64,000 bases of DNA from Novakomyces olei (taxonomy: Eukaryota; Ascomycota; Novakomycetes; Novakomycetales; Novakomycetaceae), in the NCBI GenBank assembly GCA_016906335.1, contig JADEYG010000007.1:434001-498000 (forward strand), read 5' to 3'. Below the pieces are notes generated by a model. That model saw nothing but the letters and a program-made list of their open reading frames with translations. It was not told the origin of the DNA and did no database searches. Shown in pieces: positions 43,254 through 54,613 of this stretch; within the stretch, counting starts at the first letter, position 1, and each line of letters begins with the position of its first letter. The position numbers and the translations under genes are program-made.

Positions 43254-44364
43254 TTAAAAGTACGTAGCACGCAATCTAACAGTCAGCCCGAAAAAAGATG
43301 TAATGACATACCTATTTTGCAAATGTTGTCCGGCAGTAAGAGTTTGCAGTGAGGGATCAGCAGACTGCGTTTGAAGGACAAAAGGGCTGTGTATTGCATC
43401 CAGAGTACTTTCGTCAAAAGGATGACAGAAGAATGCAATACTTTGACGCCTTTTATTGGCTATAGTTGACGCTGGCATAACTACACGGTGTAAGGTCGAC
43501 TGCAAGTATCCCCGTGTCCAAAAGCTCAACAAATCTCCTATATTTACGAGCAATGGTGGAGCGCATTCCGGGTCACGAGCTTCTAGTGCCGGCACAGGGT
43601 ACCATTTACGATCTGATGCGTTTGCATATGAATCGTGATGCGGACAGATCTCCAGGCCAGACTGATTAGCAAGCTGGAACAGCAAAGTGAGACTGCCATA
43701 GTCCGTGTGAGCTCCCGCCCGGTAATCCGTTTCGTCCTTGTCCACAGTATCCAGCTGAGGGTACATGAGCCAGCGATAAGTGCTGCCTCCTGGCTTCTGT
43801 AGCCCGTGACGTTCCTTAAAGAAATTAGCTCCACCTTGGTCACTGTCGATACGAAGACCGACGGCAAACAAGTTTAGCAGCTTCTGACAAATTTCTTGGC
43901 ATGTCTACGCGTGTTAGCAAGTGAGAGCATTTGAAATTGACAAACCTGTATAAAACTCATAATCTCAGTTTCATGCTGCCGCAGGTACGGATTCAAAGTT
44001 TGATCTAAATGGCTCGCCTTTGTGTGGCAGAAATTAATAACCTCTTTGAAATCTCCATTTTTCTGTACTCCTGGATCAAGGCTGTTTGTCAGTATAGAGA
44101 GATGGCGGCCTGGGACACATACATTTCCTTCTGCAATGGCGCATAGCCGGCTTGGCCTTTCTGTGTGTTGCTCATAGACACTTTGTCCTTCTCGTCTGCC
44201 GGAAGATTGAAGAACTCTGCTGCTACTTGGAACATACGGCCATAAGTTTTGCGGCTCATACCGTAGCCGTCTACGAAGATGAAACCAAGATCATGTGCCG
44301 TTTGCACCACCTTGTCCGCCTTTGTCTGATCGGGACTGCTGATATCGATTACCGGGATTTCCAT
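43254..44364 (-). CDS. 2-oxoglutarate/Fe(II)-dependent oxygenase (isopenicillin-N-synthase/flavonol family)
   Basis: Non-haem iron oxygenase of unknown substrate. Exons 44123-44364, 43946-44081, 43312-43904 and 43254-43275 give 330 aa. Start is the ATG of MEIPVIDISSPDQ, the usual N-terminus. An upstream in-frame ATG would add a 31-residue segment that does not fit the family. Blocks: GFIFVDGYGM, GYAPLQKEILDPGVQKNGDFKEVINF, and the iron triad His-Asp in GAHTDYGSLTLLFQ with His in STLHRVV. The 2OG-binding RxS is RRQSIAFFCHP. The last intron (36 nt, 43276-43311) is in frame and stop-free; removing it gives the family ending GQHLQNRLRATYF. Confidence 0.88.
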
Positions 44365-44696
44365 TCTTTTGCGAACTTCTAATTCTATTGCCTGTTCAAC
44401 TGCTCTAATAAAGCAAATTATCACGACAATCCTCGCAATTGTATTTCGGCCTTCCAAGTTTGCTGCAGACGGTGCTCATCGCTCCGAGCGAGCTCTTATC
44501 GTGCACCGATTTTATCAACGTCAGATAAGACATTGGGTCGTTCTTTTGGGATTTTTATCGTACATTGTTTCGGCTATCCCGCCGATACTTTAAATCTGGA
44601 TGATAGATAATGTGGGCGATACTATGTAAGCCGCCGTCTGTCTCTGCTACCTGCAAAAATCATATATTTAGCAAATCGAATAAATAAATAAACAAA

Positions 44697-44739
<43 letters not shown>

Positions 44740-45124
44740 ATTAATTAATTAATAAATTAATAAATTAATAAATTAATAAATTAATAAATTAATAAATTAA
44801 TAAATTAACAAATTAATAAATTGCTTTGATAATATCTATTTTTGTGTATATTTATTTATTTGTACTCGTATGCGTACTGTATATCTATTATTTCTTGTAT
44901 ATTAGCGATATAATTCTATTTATATGTACATTTTAGCGTATCTAATATCAGACATACGCGCACGCACAAAAAGACTATTACATAAAATTAGACAATTCAG
45001 CTTCGAGTGTGGGTTTATGATCTGCGCTAAACCGTCTCGCAAAGGCTCAATTCTCCCCAAATTACTCGGCTGCTTCACTGCTTTGCTATCTGTTTCGTAT
45101 CTCTGAACGTAGGCGTGTTTGAAT
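44365..45124. other. Divergent spacer oxygenase/MKT1
   Basis: About 760 nt, mostly AT-rich, with the microsatellites listed separately. The segment 44365-44600 is GC-richer and free of obvious genes. Confidence 0.5.
44676..44823. repeat. Microsatellites (AAAT)n and (AATTAATA)n
   Basis: AAAT/AATA units with one interruption cover about 44676-44741. An 8-bp ATTAATAA unit then repeats about 9 times to about 44820. Confidence 0.95.
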
Positions 45125-47917
45125 ATGAGCGGTAAGCCACTTTTCAGAGGAATTGCCTAACTCTAGTCCGATCGTTTAATGCGTACGTGAACGAAAGGCT
45201 GTTGACGCGCACGAGCGCGATACAGGACCTTTCAAACGCCACAATCGGCATTGACGCGGAAAAGTATTTGGATGATGTTCTCTCTCACTTTGCTCCAAAT
45301 GACGCGCTCCAAGCTGTGACAGGGACAATTTCCCTTCGAGCCAATGAGCTCCTGCAGCAGTCGCTAAATATGCTCCTCCAGCTCAAGATAAATCCAATCT
45401 TTGTTTTCCCTGGCCTCGATCCCGTGGTTAAGCAGGATCGTCATAGCCCGAGTACAAAAATAAATAGAGTTTTGGCCGGATGGGATAACTATAATCGCGG
45501 CCGTCTCGATGCTGCCTCAGACTTGTGGTCTACTTGTACGCTTGTACCTTGCATTTATTATTTGGCTTTGTTTTTCACTCTTCAATCCATCGCTCGCATT
45601 TGCACATTTACAAATTTGCAATCTTGTTTCATATGCCTCTTCTTGTGCGAGCTTTTTGATTTTTTAAATTCTTTCTGCCTTGTTTATCTGTTTTTGGGTC
45701 GGTACTAACAATAGCTACTGCAACGGACAAACCGTTTGTTAACGCGCTAAAGCTTATTCTTGACAGTCGCGACATTGAGTATTTTGTCGCCCCTTACATG
45801 ACAGAAGCACAGGTAAGAACAACCATGTTCGACCTTCTCACTTCATGTTTATCTCCCCTTTTCATTTCATTTCATTTTTATTATTGTTTGTTCATCTGGC
45901 AATAATAATTATTTAAATCTAAATTCTTGTTGCAACTGCTTACATGCAGCTGGCATACTTTGTTTCGCCAGAGTGTGGAATGGTGGACGCAGTATACGGC
46001 TATAATGACCTGGTCATGTGGGGCGTCAGCAAGTTGATTGTCAAAATGGATCGGCAAAAGTACCTTTTTCATTGGTTTGACGTAGAAGCAATTCGAAACG
46101 AGCTTTTCTTGAATGAGGATCAGCTGCAGGACGCAATTCTTCTCTGCGGAACGAAGATCACTCCAAGGTTTCCTGGGTTCGATGCCTTTGGGTTCACGGA
46201 TGGCCCCAATGTATTCCAAATGAGCGCAGATTTTGTGCGGCTACACCGGGCCGGTGTAAACGTCGTTTTAGCCTTTGAAGACGATGCGAATGTAAAGCAG
46301 TCGGATTACTATACAGCCTTTTGTAAAGGAAAATGCTGTGTTTTGTACCACCCAATATTCACAAAAGAAGGAGCAGTAGAGCCCTTACACAAGGACAGTG
46401 CTCCTCGAGATGTGCACGATTTTATAGGTACTCGATTCCCCGACGAAGTTTACTATCTTTTGTCTCGCGGCTTGATAGGAAAGGATTCATTGCAGGCTTT
46501 GGTCTCCGGAGTTTACGTGCTAGATCCTCCGGTTGAGCAGGGCACTTCGCCGGAGCAGTTTTTGCGAAGGATCCGTGAGCCGATTGAGATGCGGACTTTT
46601 GCGCTTAATTTTCTTTCGAGCCCATTACAGTTTTTTTATCAAAACAAGGCCGTTCATGCTCAGGCCTGGTTTGACTCCACAAACGAAATTGACATGGTTC
46701 ACAAATTTACGCCCTCTAAAAACGACGAAGTCTCCGGGTGGAAGGTAGACCACGAAACGTTGCAGGCTATCTTACCGGTAACAGATTTGAAGGTAGAAAA
46801 CTTGGACCTGTCAATCCTTCTCGAAGGACTGCAGGACCCGGCAAATGCGAAAAGAACAATTGTCCAGAACCGGGGCAAAATGGAAATGGACTGTGAGCAA
46901 ATATACGCTAATTCTTGGTGGAGATACTTTCAAATTCGAGGATTTATAACCCCTTCGCACACATTAGCGCCAATGGGAAGCGCATTAGCGAAGACTCTTC
47001 AACTGCTTCCGCCTGATCAGCCCCATCTCTCTATACCCGTATACATTGCATTTGAGCTTTTACGCAGTGGACTGCTAACAACAGCGGAATCTCCTTATTC
47101 CTCTGATTTTGCGATAGACAACAAAAATATTCTGACCGATTTTCAACTTGTATCGAGGGTGGCAACGTTTTTACCCTCACAGCGGAAAAATCAGCACGAC
47201 GGACCTGTTATGTGGCCCGTGACAATTGACAGAAACATGTCTTTATTTTCGTCGTACATTGAGACTTATTATACAGCGGCTCGCGAGCTGCAGGGGATGA
47301 ATTTGCTTTCTATATACCTTCAGAATCTTCCTGACAGACGGGAGGAGTACATAAAGAGACTGAAAAAGAAGTAAGTTGCAACTATACTGATGGCTATGAA
47401 GCTTGTGCGTCAAGTGCTTTATTTGAGCTTGTATTTTTGTTAATTTAATTTAATTTAATTTAATTAACTAATTTATTACTCTATTTTTTTATTTATATGT
47501 ATATCATTTCATTTTATTTCATCTATTTACCAGACTAACCGTAGAAACCCGTTTAATTACCAAGTTGGATGCTGTTCAGGCCTTGTGCTCTCCCAATTCA
47601 TCTACAGCTTGCATCGAAAGCAGGCAGAACTTGCCGGACAGCAAAAAGACGGTGAACAATCAACCGAGCATTTAAAAGTGCCCTCATCAGACTATTCTGA
47701 ATGCAAAATTGCTCTATCCCGGAAAATGGATCATATAATGGTGGACGTTGCCTCGATTATAGACAACAGTTTCTTGCTCTGGGACGCCTTTTATGCTGGC
47801 GTGTTGGAAGCTCAAAAGACCGGAGCCATCGGGAAAATTGAGGCAAATAAGTTTATCCGTGCAAGCAACTGGCTAAACGCGTTGCGTGGAAAGGATACGC
47901 GCGACGAGACTAAATAG
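45125..47917 (+). CDS. MKT1: Post-transcriptional regulator Mkt1 (XPG-like)
   Basis: Pbp1-associated cytoplasmic protein that promotes translation of selected mRNAs. It has an XPG-nuclease fold generally considered inactive. Exons 45125-45131, 45167-45535, 45715-45812, 45950-47370 and 47545-47917 give 755 aa. The first coding exon is only 7 nt (ATG AGC G). Blocks: TIGIDAEKYLDDVL (XPG-N), KINPIFVFPGLDP, FFVAPYMTEAQ-like YFVAPYMTEAQLAYFVSPECGMVDAVYGYNDLVMWG (XPG-I), then the Mkt1 core and C-terminal domains. The acceptor before the last exon follows CTAACCGTAG, which keeps the frame KKKNPFNYQVG. The third intron donor is GTACGC, weaker. Convergent with MUB1. Confidence 0.9.
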
Positions 47918-48491
47918 AGCGAATAAGAGCCAGAAATAAATAGTGAAAAACAAATGTATTATCAATAACGTCCTTCCAGTTTCCCTTTTTTTTTTTTTGC
48001 ATTAAACCTCTTATTTGCAATAAACCTCTTTTTGCAATAAACCTCTTTTTGCAAAATCCCTTTTTGCATTAATCCTTGATCTTAATATACAATGGCAATA
48101 CTAGCCTCCTCCTCCTCCTCTTACCCTTCCCCTTGGCCCCTACTTCTTTGGACTAACCTCCATTCAATCACCCCTCCGCTTAATGCATTGACAACATCCA
48201 CCAACAAACATCGCCGTACGCGTATTCGTGTTCAAGCCACACGCAAAAACAAAACATAGACACCACTAAAGCATATCGTCTATAAGCCGCGCATTCAATA
48301 AAACCCAAATCGCTGATCCACGAATAAATATTAAATATGACCAACCTCCATGGTAAGCAACGGTACATGCCCACAGTCTACTTTAGCGCAGAAACACTCG
48401 ACTGCACATACGATCTGTAAAAGGTACCTTGCTTGATTCTTGTACAGCAAGCCTAACAAACCCCCTTCTTTCTATGTAAACAGCTTCCATG
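47918..48491. other. Convergent 3' spacer MKT1/MUB1
   Basis: A pyrimidine-rich start and an imperfect TTTGCAATAAACCTCTT repeat at about 48001-48067 (three copies), then (CTC)n at about 48110. AATAAA-like signals recur in the repeat. No gene seen. Confidence 0.6.
48001..48067. repeat. Tandem TTTGCAATAAACCTCTT repeat
   Basis: Three near-identical 17-19 nt units in the MKT1 3' region. Each carries an AATAAA, so it could offer several polyadenylation signals. Confidence 0.75.
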
Positions 48492-50387
48492 TTAAACAGC
48501 TTCGTCACGAGACTGGCTCTCTTGCTCGGTCTTTGAGTGGCTCGCAGCCGACGAGACATGTTCAGATTGACGAGAACGGCACCACCAGCGATGACCCGGC
48601 CAGGCCTTGGACTGGCACTCCTTGCCACAGTACTTTGTACGACGGCAGCGACGGCATTTTGCAAACTGCCGGTTGTACTCCTCCCATTTCCCACACTCCA
48701 AGTTGGCACACTGCCGTATACCGCCCCGGGACTCATCCTTGCGGCAAGTGTTTCTCATAATAACACCGGCCCAGTACTGAACTTCGGCCGGATGGATCCG
48801 GAGGGTGAACCGTTCCACAAGGGCAAACACATTGTACCGCAGGGCCGGCGGCAGTTCCTTGAGTGGAGCATAATTGTCCATTGTCTCATCAACTGCAGCC
48901 GGTCGAGAAGCCTGATTAGGGCTCTGCCGCCGTAGACTCTGCAAGTCGGGGACCCGTAGCGCCGGTGCATCAACGGCAAACTGAAAGTAGTGTCGCAGGT
49001 AAGGGTACTTGGAAATGTAGGCAAGCAATTGGAGGCAGTACAGGACATCTTCCTCCCTCGGGATTCGGTGAGGTCTCGATTCCGGGATTGCTGCTGCTGC
49101 CAGTGCTCGGGGAGGGATGGAAGACTGCTCAGCAGCTGAAACTGCTTCAGCCGCCGGCCGAACAACGTCCACGGGGCCCGTGGACTGTACCTGCTGCGCC
49201 AAGGCAGTGCCTGGCACATTCACACTCGTTTCGGGGACGGTACTGCTGGCGGCACCAGCACCAGCGCCAGTGGGCGACTGGCCAGAATAATTGACAGGGT
49301 AATTACCAGAATGGCTGCCAGAGTGACCAGAATAGCTGCCAGAATAATTTCCAGAATGACCAGAATGGCCAGAATGATTTCCAGAATGACTACCGTTCTG
49401 GCTGCCGTTAGTATTATGGTGATGATGACGATGATGGTGGTGGTGACGATGCGTCCGTCCCTGTTCGACCAAAGGCATACTGCCATCGTCGGCGGCAGCA
49501 GAGGTAAAATCCACGACAGAAGAGCTTATTCCCGGCGACAGACCGGTGGCGATTGTGCCGCCGGATATCTGTGTAGACGAAATATCGCCAATTTCTCTCG
49601 AAATTTCCACCGCCGATATCCCGAGCCCCGTTCCCGCAAACGAAGTGGCGCCAGAGCGCAGACCTGACGAACCCTGCATTTGATCGTCGGCAAGGGTAGA
49701 GATCTCGGAGCCGGCTTCGTCGTCGCCAGAGTCACGCGACACTGTGCCATCCGCCGGACCCGCTGAGCCCACTGCCGTTTGTCGGGCAGACAAAGAGCCA
49801 ACAAAGGCGGGCAGAGGTAGAGTGCTGGAGCGTAGAGGAGCGGTGGCAGCGGCAGTACTGGCGGCAGAAGAGTCTGCCGCAGCGGGTACAGAGGCGGGTA
49901 CAGAAGCGGGTAAAGATCTGGCAGGCAGAGAGCCGACAGTGACAGAGGCCATAGCGGGAAAGGCGACAGCCCTTTCCGGTGAGATCTCTTCCAGAGCCAA
50001 GAGAAAATCGTCGAGCAGGGTGACGATGACGGGAACGATATCGGCCTGTATTACGCGTTCACGAACGGCCTCGGTGCCACGGATGCCGATATTGACGATA
50101 CACTGGAAGGAAAACTGCCATAGGGCAGTCTCCAAAAGAGCATTGCCAGTACACTCTTCGCGGTGGTCTTCCAGCTTCAGGAGGTGCACGAGCCGTTCAA
50201 TAGCACCGTCCTGAGCGAGCAAGTGCCGTGTTCGAGCGGACACGGAGCTCAAGTAGGCCAAGTGTGACAGCGAGTTGACTAGTGGCAGGAGAGCAGTAGA
50301 GTCGAGTGCCCGCCGGTCGTAGAAGGTGGCACTGATCTCGGCTGCCGGTTTGTTGTGGAGTGGCTGGCAGCAGTTGGGTTGCCGCAT
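48492..50387 (-). CDS. MUB1: MYND-finger protein Mub1/SamB
   Basis: Known as the partner of the Ubr2 ubiquitin ligase that targets Rpn4 in yeast; SamB controls growth polarity in moulds. Intronless, 631 aa from the ATG at 50387 (MRQPNCC), which fits the family start before the YDRRALD block; upstream in-frame sequence has no ATG. Armadillo-like N-terminus (LPLVNSLSHLAYLSS, ERLVHLLKL, FQCIVNIGIRGTEAVRERV). A long Ser/Gly/His-rich insert follows, with a His tract and GHSGNYSG-type repeats. Then REEDVLYCLQLLAYISKYPYLRHYF, AEVQYWAGVIMRN, and the MYND zinc finger CANLECGKWEE...FAKCRRCRRTKYCGKECQSKAWPGHRWWC. GC-rich compared with neighbours. Confidence 0.93.
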   Translation of the reverse strand: MRQPNCCQPLHNKPAAEISATFYDRRALDSTALLPLVNSLSHLAYLSSVSARTRHLLAQDGAIERLVHLLKLEDHREECTGNALLETALWQFSFQCIVNIGIRGTEAVRERVIQADIVPVIVTLLDDFLLALEEISPERAVAFPAMASVTVGSLPARSLPASVPASVPAAADSSAASTAAATAPLRSSTLPLPAFVGSLSARQTAVGSAGPADGTVSRDSGDDEAGSEISTLADDQMQGSSGLRSGATSFAGTGLGISAVEISREIGDISSTQISGGTIATGLSPGISSSVVDFTSAAADDGSMPLVEQGRTHRHHHHHRHHHHNTNGSQNGSHSGNHSGHSGHSGNYSGSYSGHSGSHSGNYPVNYSGQSPTGAGAGAASSTVPETSVNVPGTALAQQVQSTGPVDVVRPAAEAVSAAEQSSIPPRALAAAAIPESRPHRIPREEDVLYCLQLLAYISKYPYLRHYFQFAVDAPALRVPDLQSLRRQSPNQASRPAAVDETMDNYAPLKELPPALRYNVFALVERFTLRIHPAEVQYWAGVIMRNTCRKDESRGGIRQCANLECGKWEEYNRQFAKCRRCRRTKYCGKECQSKAWPGHRWWCRSRQSEHVSSAASHSKTEQESQSRDEAV

Positions 50388-51510
50388 GGACACTGGCTGC
50401 GCAGTGGCTGCGCACTCGTTCTGCTGTGCTCTTGCAAGTTTAAACTTATCTTTGCCTCGCAAAGAACCACACCACGATCAAAGGGTTACAAAGTTCCGCT
50501 GATCGAGTAAACGTGTGACAAACAGTGGTTTAGTGTACGCCTTTAAAAGTACGTTGCACTCGCGCGTTTCTGCCAACACTTTTTCGCGTGCAGTACGGTG
50601 AGACTTTTGCCGCCGCGATTCGTAGTGTCTTGTGCGGTCGAGAATTTACGTATTCCGTTTCCAGGAATGTCGGTATGATTGTATGATTGTGCAAAGTGGA
50701 AAGTGGTAAAGTATTAAAAATATGGTATAAATGTGGTATAAATTTGGATTAATGTGGTATAAATTTGGATTAATGTGGTATAAATTTGGATAAATGTGGA
50801 ATAAATATGGAATAAATTTGGTATAAAGTAGTATAAATGTGGCAATGTGGTATAAATGTAAGAATGTACGCCCAAATCCTGACCACACTAGAGTCACGTT
50901 ACTTGGCGAGAATTAAGGTATTTGCTTAGTAAGGCGATATAGTGTATACGACGAATACTTGCCGCAATCACAATCATACTCGTCGCCCACAGTAATTACG
51001 TATTTTCACTATATTACTGCTATAATACTACTCGTCACTCGTCACTCGTCACGACCATACTCTGTCGTACGTAAACGAGTTCAAAGTTATCTGATCCATT
51101 TGTATGTATGTGCCAAGTCGGTTGCTGCGATTGTGAATCAGGTTTTACTCCAAAACACAGACATTCACAAGGGTTGCACGTAGACTAGAGATGCTGAAAC
51201 ATGACTCGAGATTTGCGTCATTGGTAGACTAGCGTTCCAGCGCGCGTAAACTTGCAGCTCTTTTGCCCTTTTGAGTACGAGTCTTGCCAGACTGCCGTTT
51301 GATACACATTCCGTCAAATGGCCACGACCGCGGATGGCTAGTGGTTGTTTAAATCGTGTCGATGGGAAGCTCTATTCATTTGGATACTAGACAACCGACA
51401 ATGGTACGAGCCATTGCCTTCTACAAAGGTATTACAAGTCTTGACCGTGCTTTTAAAAGTAACAATTTCAGATTAGTGTCTGATTTATGCTATCATTTTT
51501 GCACCATATT
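50388..51510. other. Spacer upstream of MUB1
   Basis: About 1.1 kb between MUB1 and the 3' end of the Cid1-like gene, both on the minus strand, so it is mostly MUB1 promoter. It contains a 21-bp tandem repeat and a short CTCGTCA repeat at about 51030-51050. No gene recognised. Confidence 0.5.
50722..50845. repeat. 21-bp tandem repeat (TGTGGTATAAATTTGGATTAA)n
   Basis: Three close copies plus decayed ones (TGTGGTATAAATTTGGATAAA, TGTGGAATAAATATGG) in the MUB1 upstream region. Each unit holds a TATAAA. Confidence 0.85.
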
Positions 51511-53143
51511 TCATTCTATGATGCCTGCAATGCCGTCTTCAGGCCGTTCTTCCTGCCCATTGCGTGGCTCACCCGCATCTGCTTGATTTGCCTGCTCCGC
51601 TTGGTCCGTAGGCTCTGGCTGCTCTATCCGCTCTTCCACCAATTCTTGCAATAAATTTGGGCGCCTAGCAGCCTTGCGAAGCAGCTTCACCGCTCTCATA
51701 AATTCACCACGTATCTTCAAACGTTTAGTAAAAGATTTGTTGAATGCATTGATTTGAATTTTAGAAACAGGCAAAAGCAGATCAAACTTGCTTGGTATAA
51801 ACAGTAATAAATCAACTGAAAAAAGATTTGAAACAATATACATACAGCAAAGAGTCCTTTACGACGGACTGTACGGCCCACATTGTGCGAGATTTCAAAT
51901 GGATCTTCAATAGCCAAAACGTAACGGTCACGAATGACATTTTGCTCTGCGTCTACATGCTCGGCTGCCTGCAGCCAGCCCTTGTCTTCCTTCTTTAGAA
52001 GCCCTCCACGCGTGCGTATACTTACGACATAGTCGCGATATACAAAATCATACGCGTAATAGTTGAAGAAGCCGTAGATGAGTTGACCTAATGATTGAGT
52101 GTTTTGCGCTCCAATAGGCGCGCTATCAGGCTCGAACCATACATTGTACCCTTCACATTCTACTTGGTCCAGGGAAACATGACCATGAGGCCGTTCGAGC
52201 TGCAAGTTGGGAATCAACGGCGGTCTTACCACGTTAATCAGATAGTGTATAATAAGCAAAACGTATCCATAACTTGAAAGTGTACCACGGTACGATGAGT
52301 TGATTTTTCTCCGTTTGCTCCAAAACTTTATAAACAAAACAATGTAGCGTACGCGTTCATCACTACGCGCATATGCAGCTAATAGACGCGTGTTATGAAT
52401 GGCCAATAAATTTTCAAACCCAATATCGCAACTTAAACCGTACCGGAACCGGTTCTTGGGATCGTCAAGCAATTTAATAATAGGTACACGTGTTTTCGTG
52501 ATCAACTTCATCTCAAAGCCTTTTGTAAGTAAAACTAGATAAACGGTTTGAAAAGAAACTGGACAAATTTAAATAAATCAAGTCTCACACCTTGAGAGCC
52601 CTCCAAGAGATCATACAGTATCTGCGGCAATTCCGTTTTGATCTCTGGTCCATGGCCTAATCGTTCTCCGTAAATGCAAATATCCATGTCTGAATGTTGT
52701 ACGGAAAAGCCGTTTACAATGCTTCCAAAAACAGCTACTTTATAGCCTGCACGTATTAGTGATGCAGCTGAAACGAGCCGCTTACCCGGATCTATAGCCT
52801 TCACAAACTTTGCCAGAAACTGCACAAAATGCATTTTTTCCTCAAGCTCAAGTTGCGAAATTTGATTTTCCCGTGCTACATCTAAACACATTTGAGTGAG
52901 CAGATCAAACGGAACGTCCCGCCATAAGCTTTCTTCTTGAGTCTCGCGTCTACCAAACTTTAAATTGTCCTGGCCGCTAAAAAAATTATTCGCATTTCGA
53001 GCTGGCGGCAACTTTGTCCTGATGCCTTTGGCCAAAGGCGGATTCGCAGGGTGGTTTTGGCCACCAACTCGAGGCGGCCATTGCGACCGCTCAGGAGAGT
53101 TACCGATAGGCGGTATAAGAACTGGTCTCTTGCCGTTTTCCAT
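51511..53143 (-). CDS. Cid1/Trf4-type non-canonical poly(A)/poly(U) polymerase
   Basis: Adds A or U tails to RNA 3' ends. Exons 52591-53143, 51846-52519 and 51511-51714 give 476 aa. The catalytic core has FGSIVNGFSVQHSDMDICIYG (GS and the Asp pair), FEMKLITKTRVPIIKL with the linked third-Asp region CDIGFENLLAIHNTRLL, and VLFIKFWSKRRKIN. The PAP-associated domain has GQLIYGFFNYYAYDF and IEDPFEISHNVGRTVRRKGL, continuing IRGEFMRAVKLL. The presence of the His in ISHNVGR resembles the Cid1 His that favours UTP, so uridylation is possible. Start is the first ATG (53143); the frame is open a little further up without ATG. Gln/Glu-rich C-terminus. Confidence 0.86.
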
Positions 53144-53537
53144 ACACTCTGACAAACTGACTCTTGAGCCTGGCACACCGCTTCCCGGATCAATTCTAGT
53201 GCAATTTGTTCATTGTTTTTCCACGCAACTAACCAAGCGGCCGTCTCAAACCATATATTCCTGCGATCAATATCTTTTGCTAAACCTGATAAATCGAGCT
53301 TGTAGTTGATCGCGATTAACTTTAATATAGTCCAATTAGCACCAAAGTATTAATATAACAAGGTTATTCAAGCAATATTATTCGAACAATATTCAACAAT
53401 TTTCAACAATATTCAAACAATATTCAAACAATATTATCATCTAACAATATATAATAATCATGAACGCTATTATCACAATGCAATGTAACATTAATTAATG
53501 TATGCCGGCAAGAAAATCAACTTTGGTCGGATAAATC
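53144..53537. other. Divergent spacer Cid1-like gene/EMC10
   Basis: It contains a long minus-strand open frame (about 53160-53335), listed under findings, and a CAATATTCAA tandem tract at about 53366-53440. Confidence 0.5.
53366..53440. repeat. CAATATTCAA-type short repeat
   Basis: Units such as CAACAATATTCAA and CAAACAATATT repeat about six times upstream of EMC10. Confidence 0.8.
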
Positions 53538-54195
53538 ATGTGGCGCTTTACGTTATTTCTCGCACTGGCGTCAGTTTCAATCTGTCAAGCTTTTGAATTG
53601 GTTCTCCGGGCGTTAGATGATACTGCTCATCCTATAACCTGTGGACAAGTTGACGCAACCAAAGAGTCATTGGCAAGGTTACACGATTGTTTTGCTTCAC
53701 AACTCGGCGACGATGCACTGCAGCAAATCGGGTTACGGCGTGACGGCCAAGTAAAGTACACGAGCACTGTGCAAAGGGTATTTTTAGATTTATAACCCAA
53801 TTTCATTTACATTTATCATTGTCTGGTTCTGACGTTAGAACACGGACAAATCACTGGCGCAAGTATTACGCATCCACACTTTGAAAGGCACACCTTATCA
53901 TGTTTCTTACTTTGAGCGGGCGATTTTACCCGGTGTAAGTTTAAATGCGGCTTACTTCATGCTCATGGAACAGGAGGAAAGCATAATAATTGTCTTTCAC
54001 GAAACGTCCAATGGGCCTGATCCTATCCTTAAGCATGTTATGAAACCGGCACGAGCAGATATAGAGACGGACGAGGAGGCTGATGAGGAGGAGGCACCAC
54101 CGAAAACATTTTTACAAAAATACTGGATGTACTTGGTACCGGTAGCGCTGTTTTTGCTGGTCGGCGGTGGCGGCGGCGGCGAGAGTGCTCAGTAA
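53538..54195 (+). CDS. EMC10: ER membrane protein complex subunit 10
   Basis: Lumenal subunit of the EMC insertase. Exons 53538-53777 and 53839-54195 give 198 aa. Signal peptide MWRFTLFLALASVSICQA (cleavage near residue 18). The beta-sandwich core includes NTDKSLAQVLRIHTLKGTPYHVSYF and GVSLNAAYFMLMEQEESIIIVFHET. The acidic linker is followed by FLQKYWMYLVPVALFLLV, a transmembrane segment, and a poly-Gly end GGGGGGESAQ typical of fungal EMC10. The intron acceptor follows CTGACGTTAG. Divergent from the Cid1-like gene. Confidence 0.88.
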
Positions 54196-54597
54196 TTCAA
54201 AAACTGGCGACTAAGTTGAAAGCGCTATTTGGAATGACCTTCAAATCTGCGTATTACACAAAAACACAATGCTCTCCGTGTTTGATGCATGCCTAAAATT
54301 TGTTTATCGCTTGAGGCTGGCAGAAACCGCAGATGTCTATACATGAAAACGTTTATTCCATATAAAATGCCCGCCCCACTTGAGCCGACTGGCCCTGTGT
54401 GTGAATTGCTGGCGGTATCCCACCAATTAGAACTGTAGTACATTCGACTTGGCCTAGGAAACCTGAATTTGAGAATTAAAAAAAAATAAATAAATAAATA
54501 AAGCAAAACAAAGCACGGCAGGACAGCCAGCCAACGGGCGCAACCACGTTTGCATGTTTGCATGTTTGCCGGACATTCGCTATATCGCACAGAATAA

Positions 54598-54613
54598 TTA
54601 GGGTTAGGGTTAG
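54598..54613. repeat. TTAGGG telomere-like motif
   Basis: TTAGGGTTAGGGTTAG downstream of EMC10, in the long spacer before the sensor gene. Confidence 0.8.

Noticed and set aside
50388-50462. N-terminal extension of MUB1
   Set aside because: No ATG in the extension, and the family begins with M-R shortly before the YDRRALD block, matching the ATG at 50387.
51181-51320. Possible C/D snoRNA near ATGCTGAAACATGA upstream of MUB1
   Set aside because: The C-box match is weak and no paired D box with a terminal stem was found.
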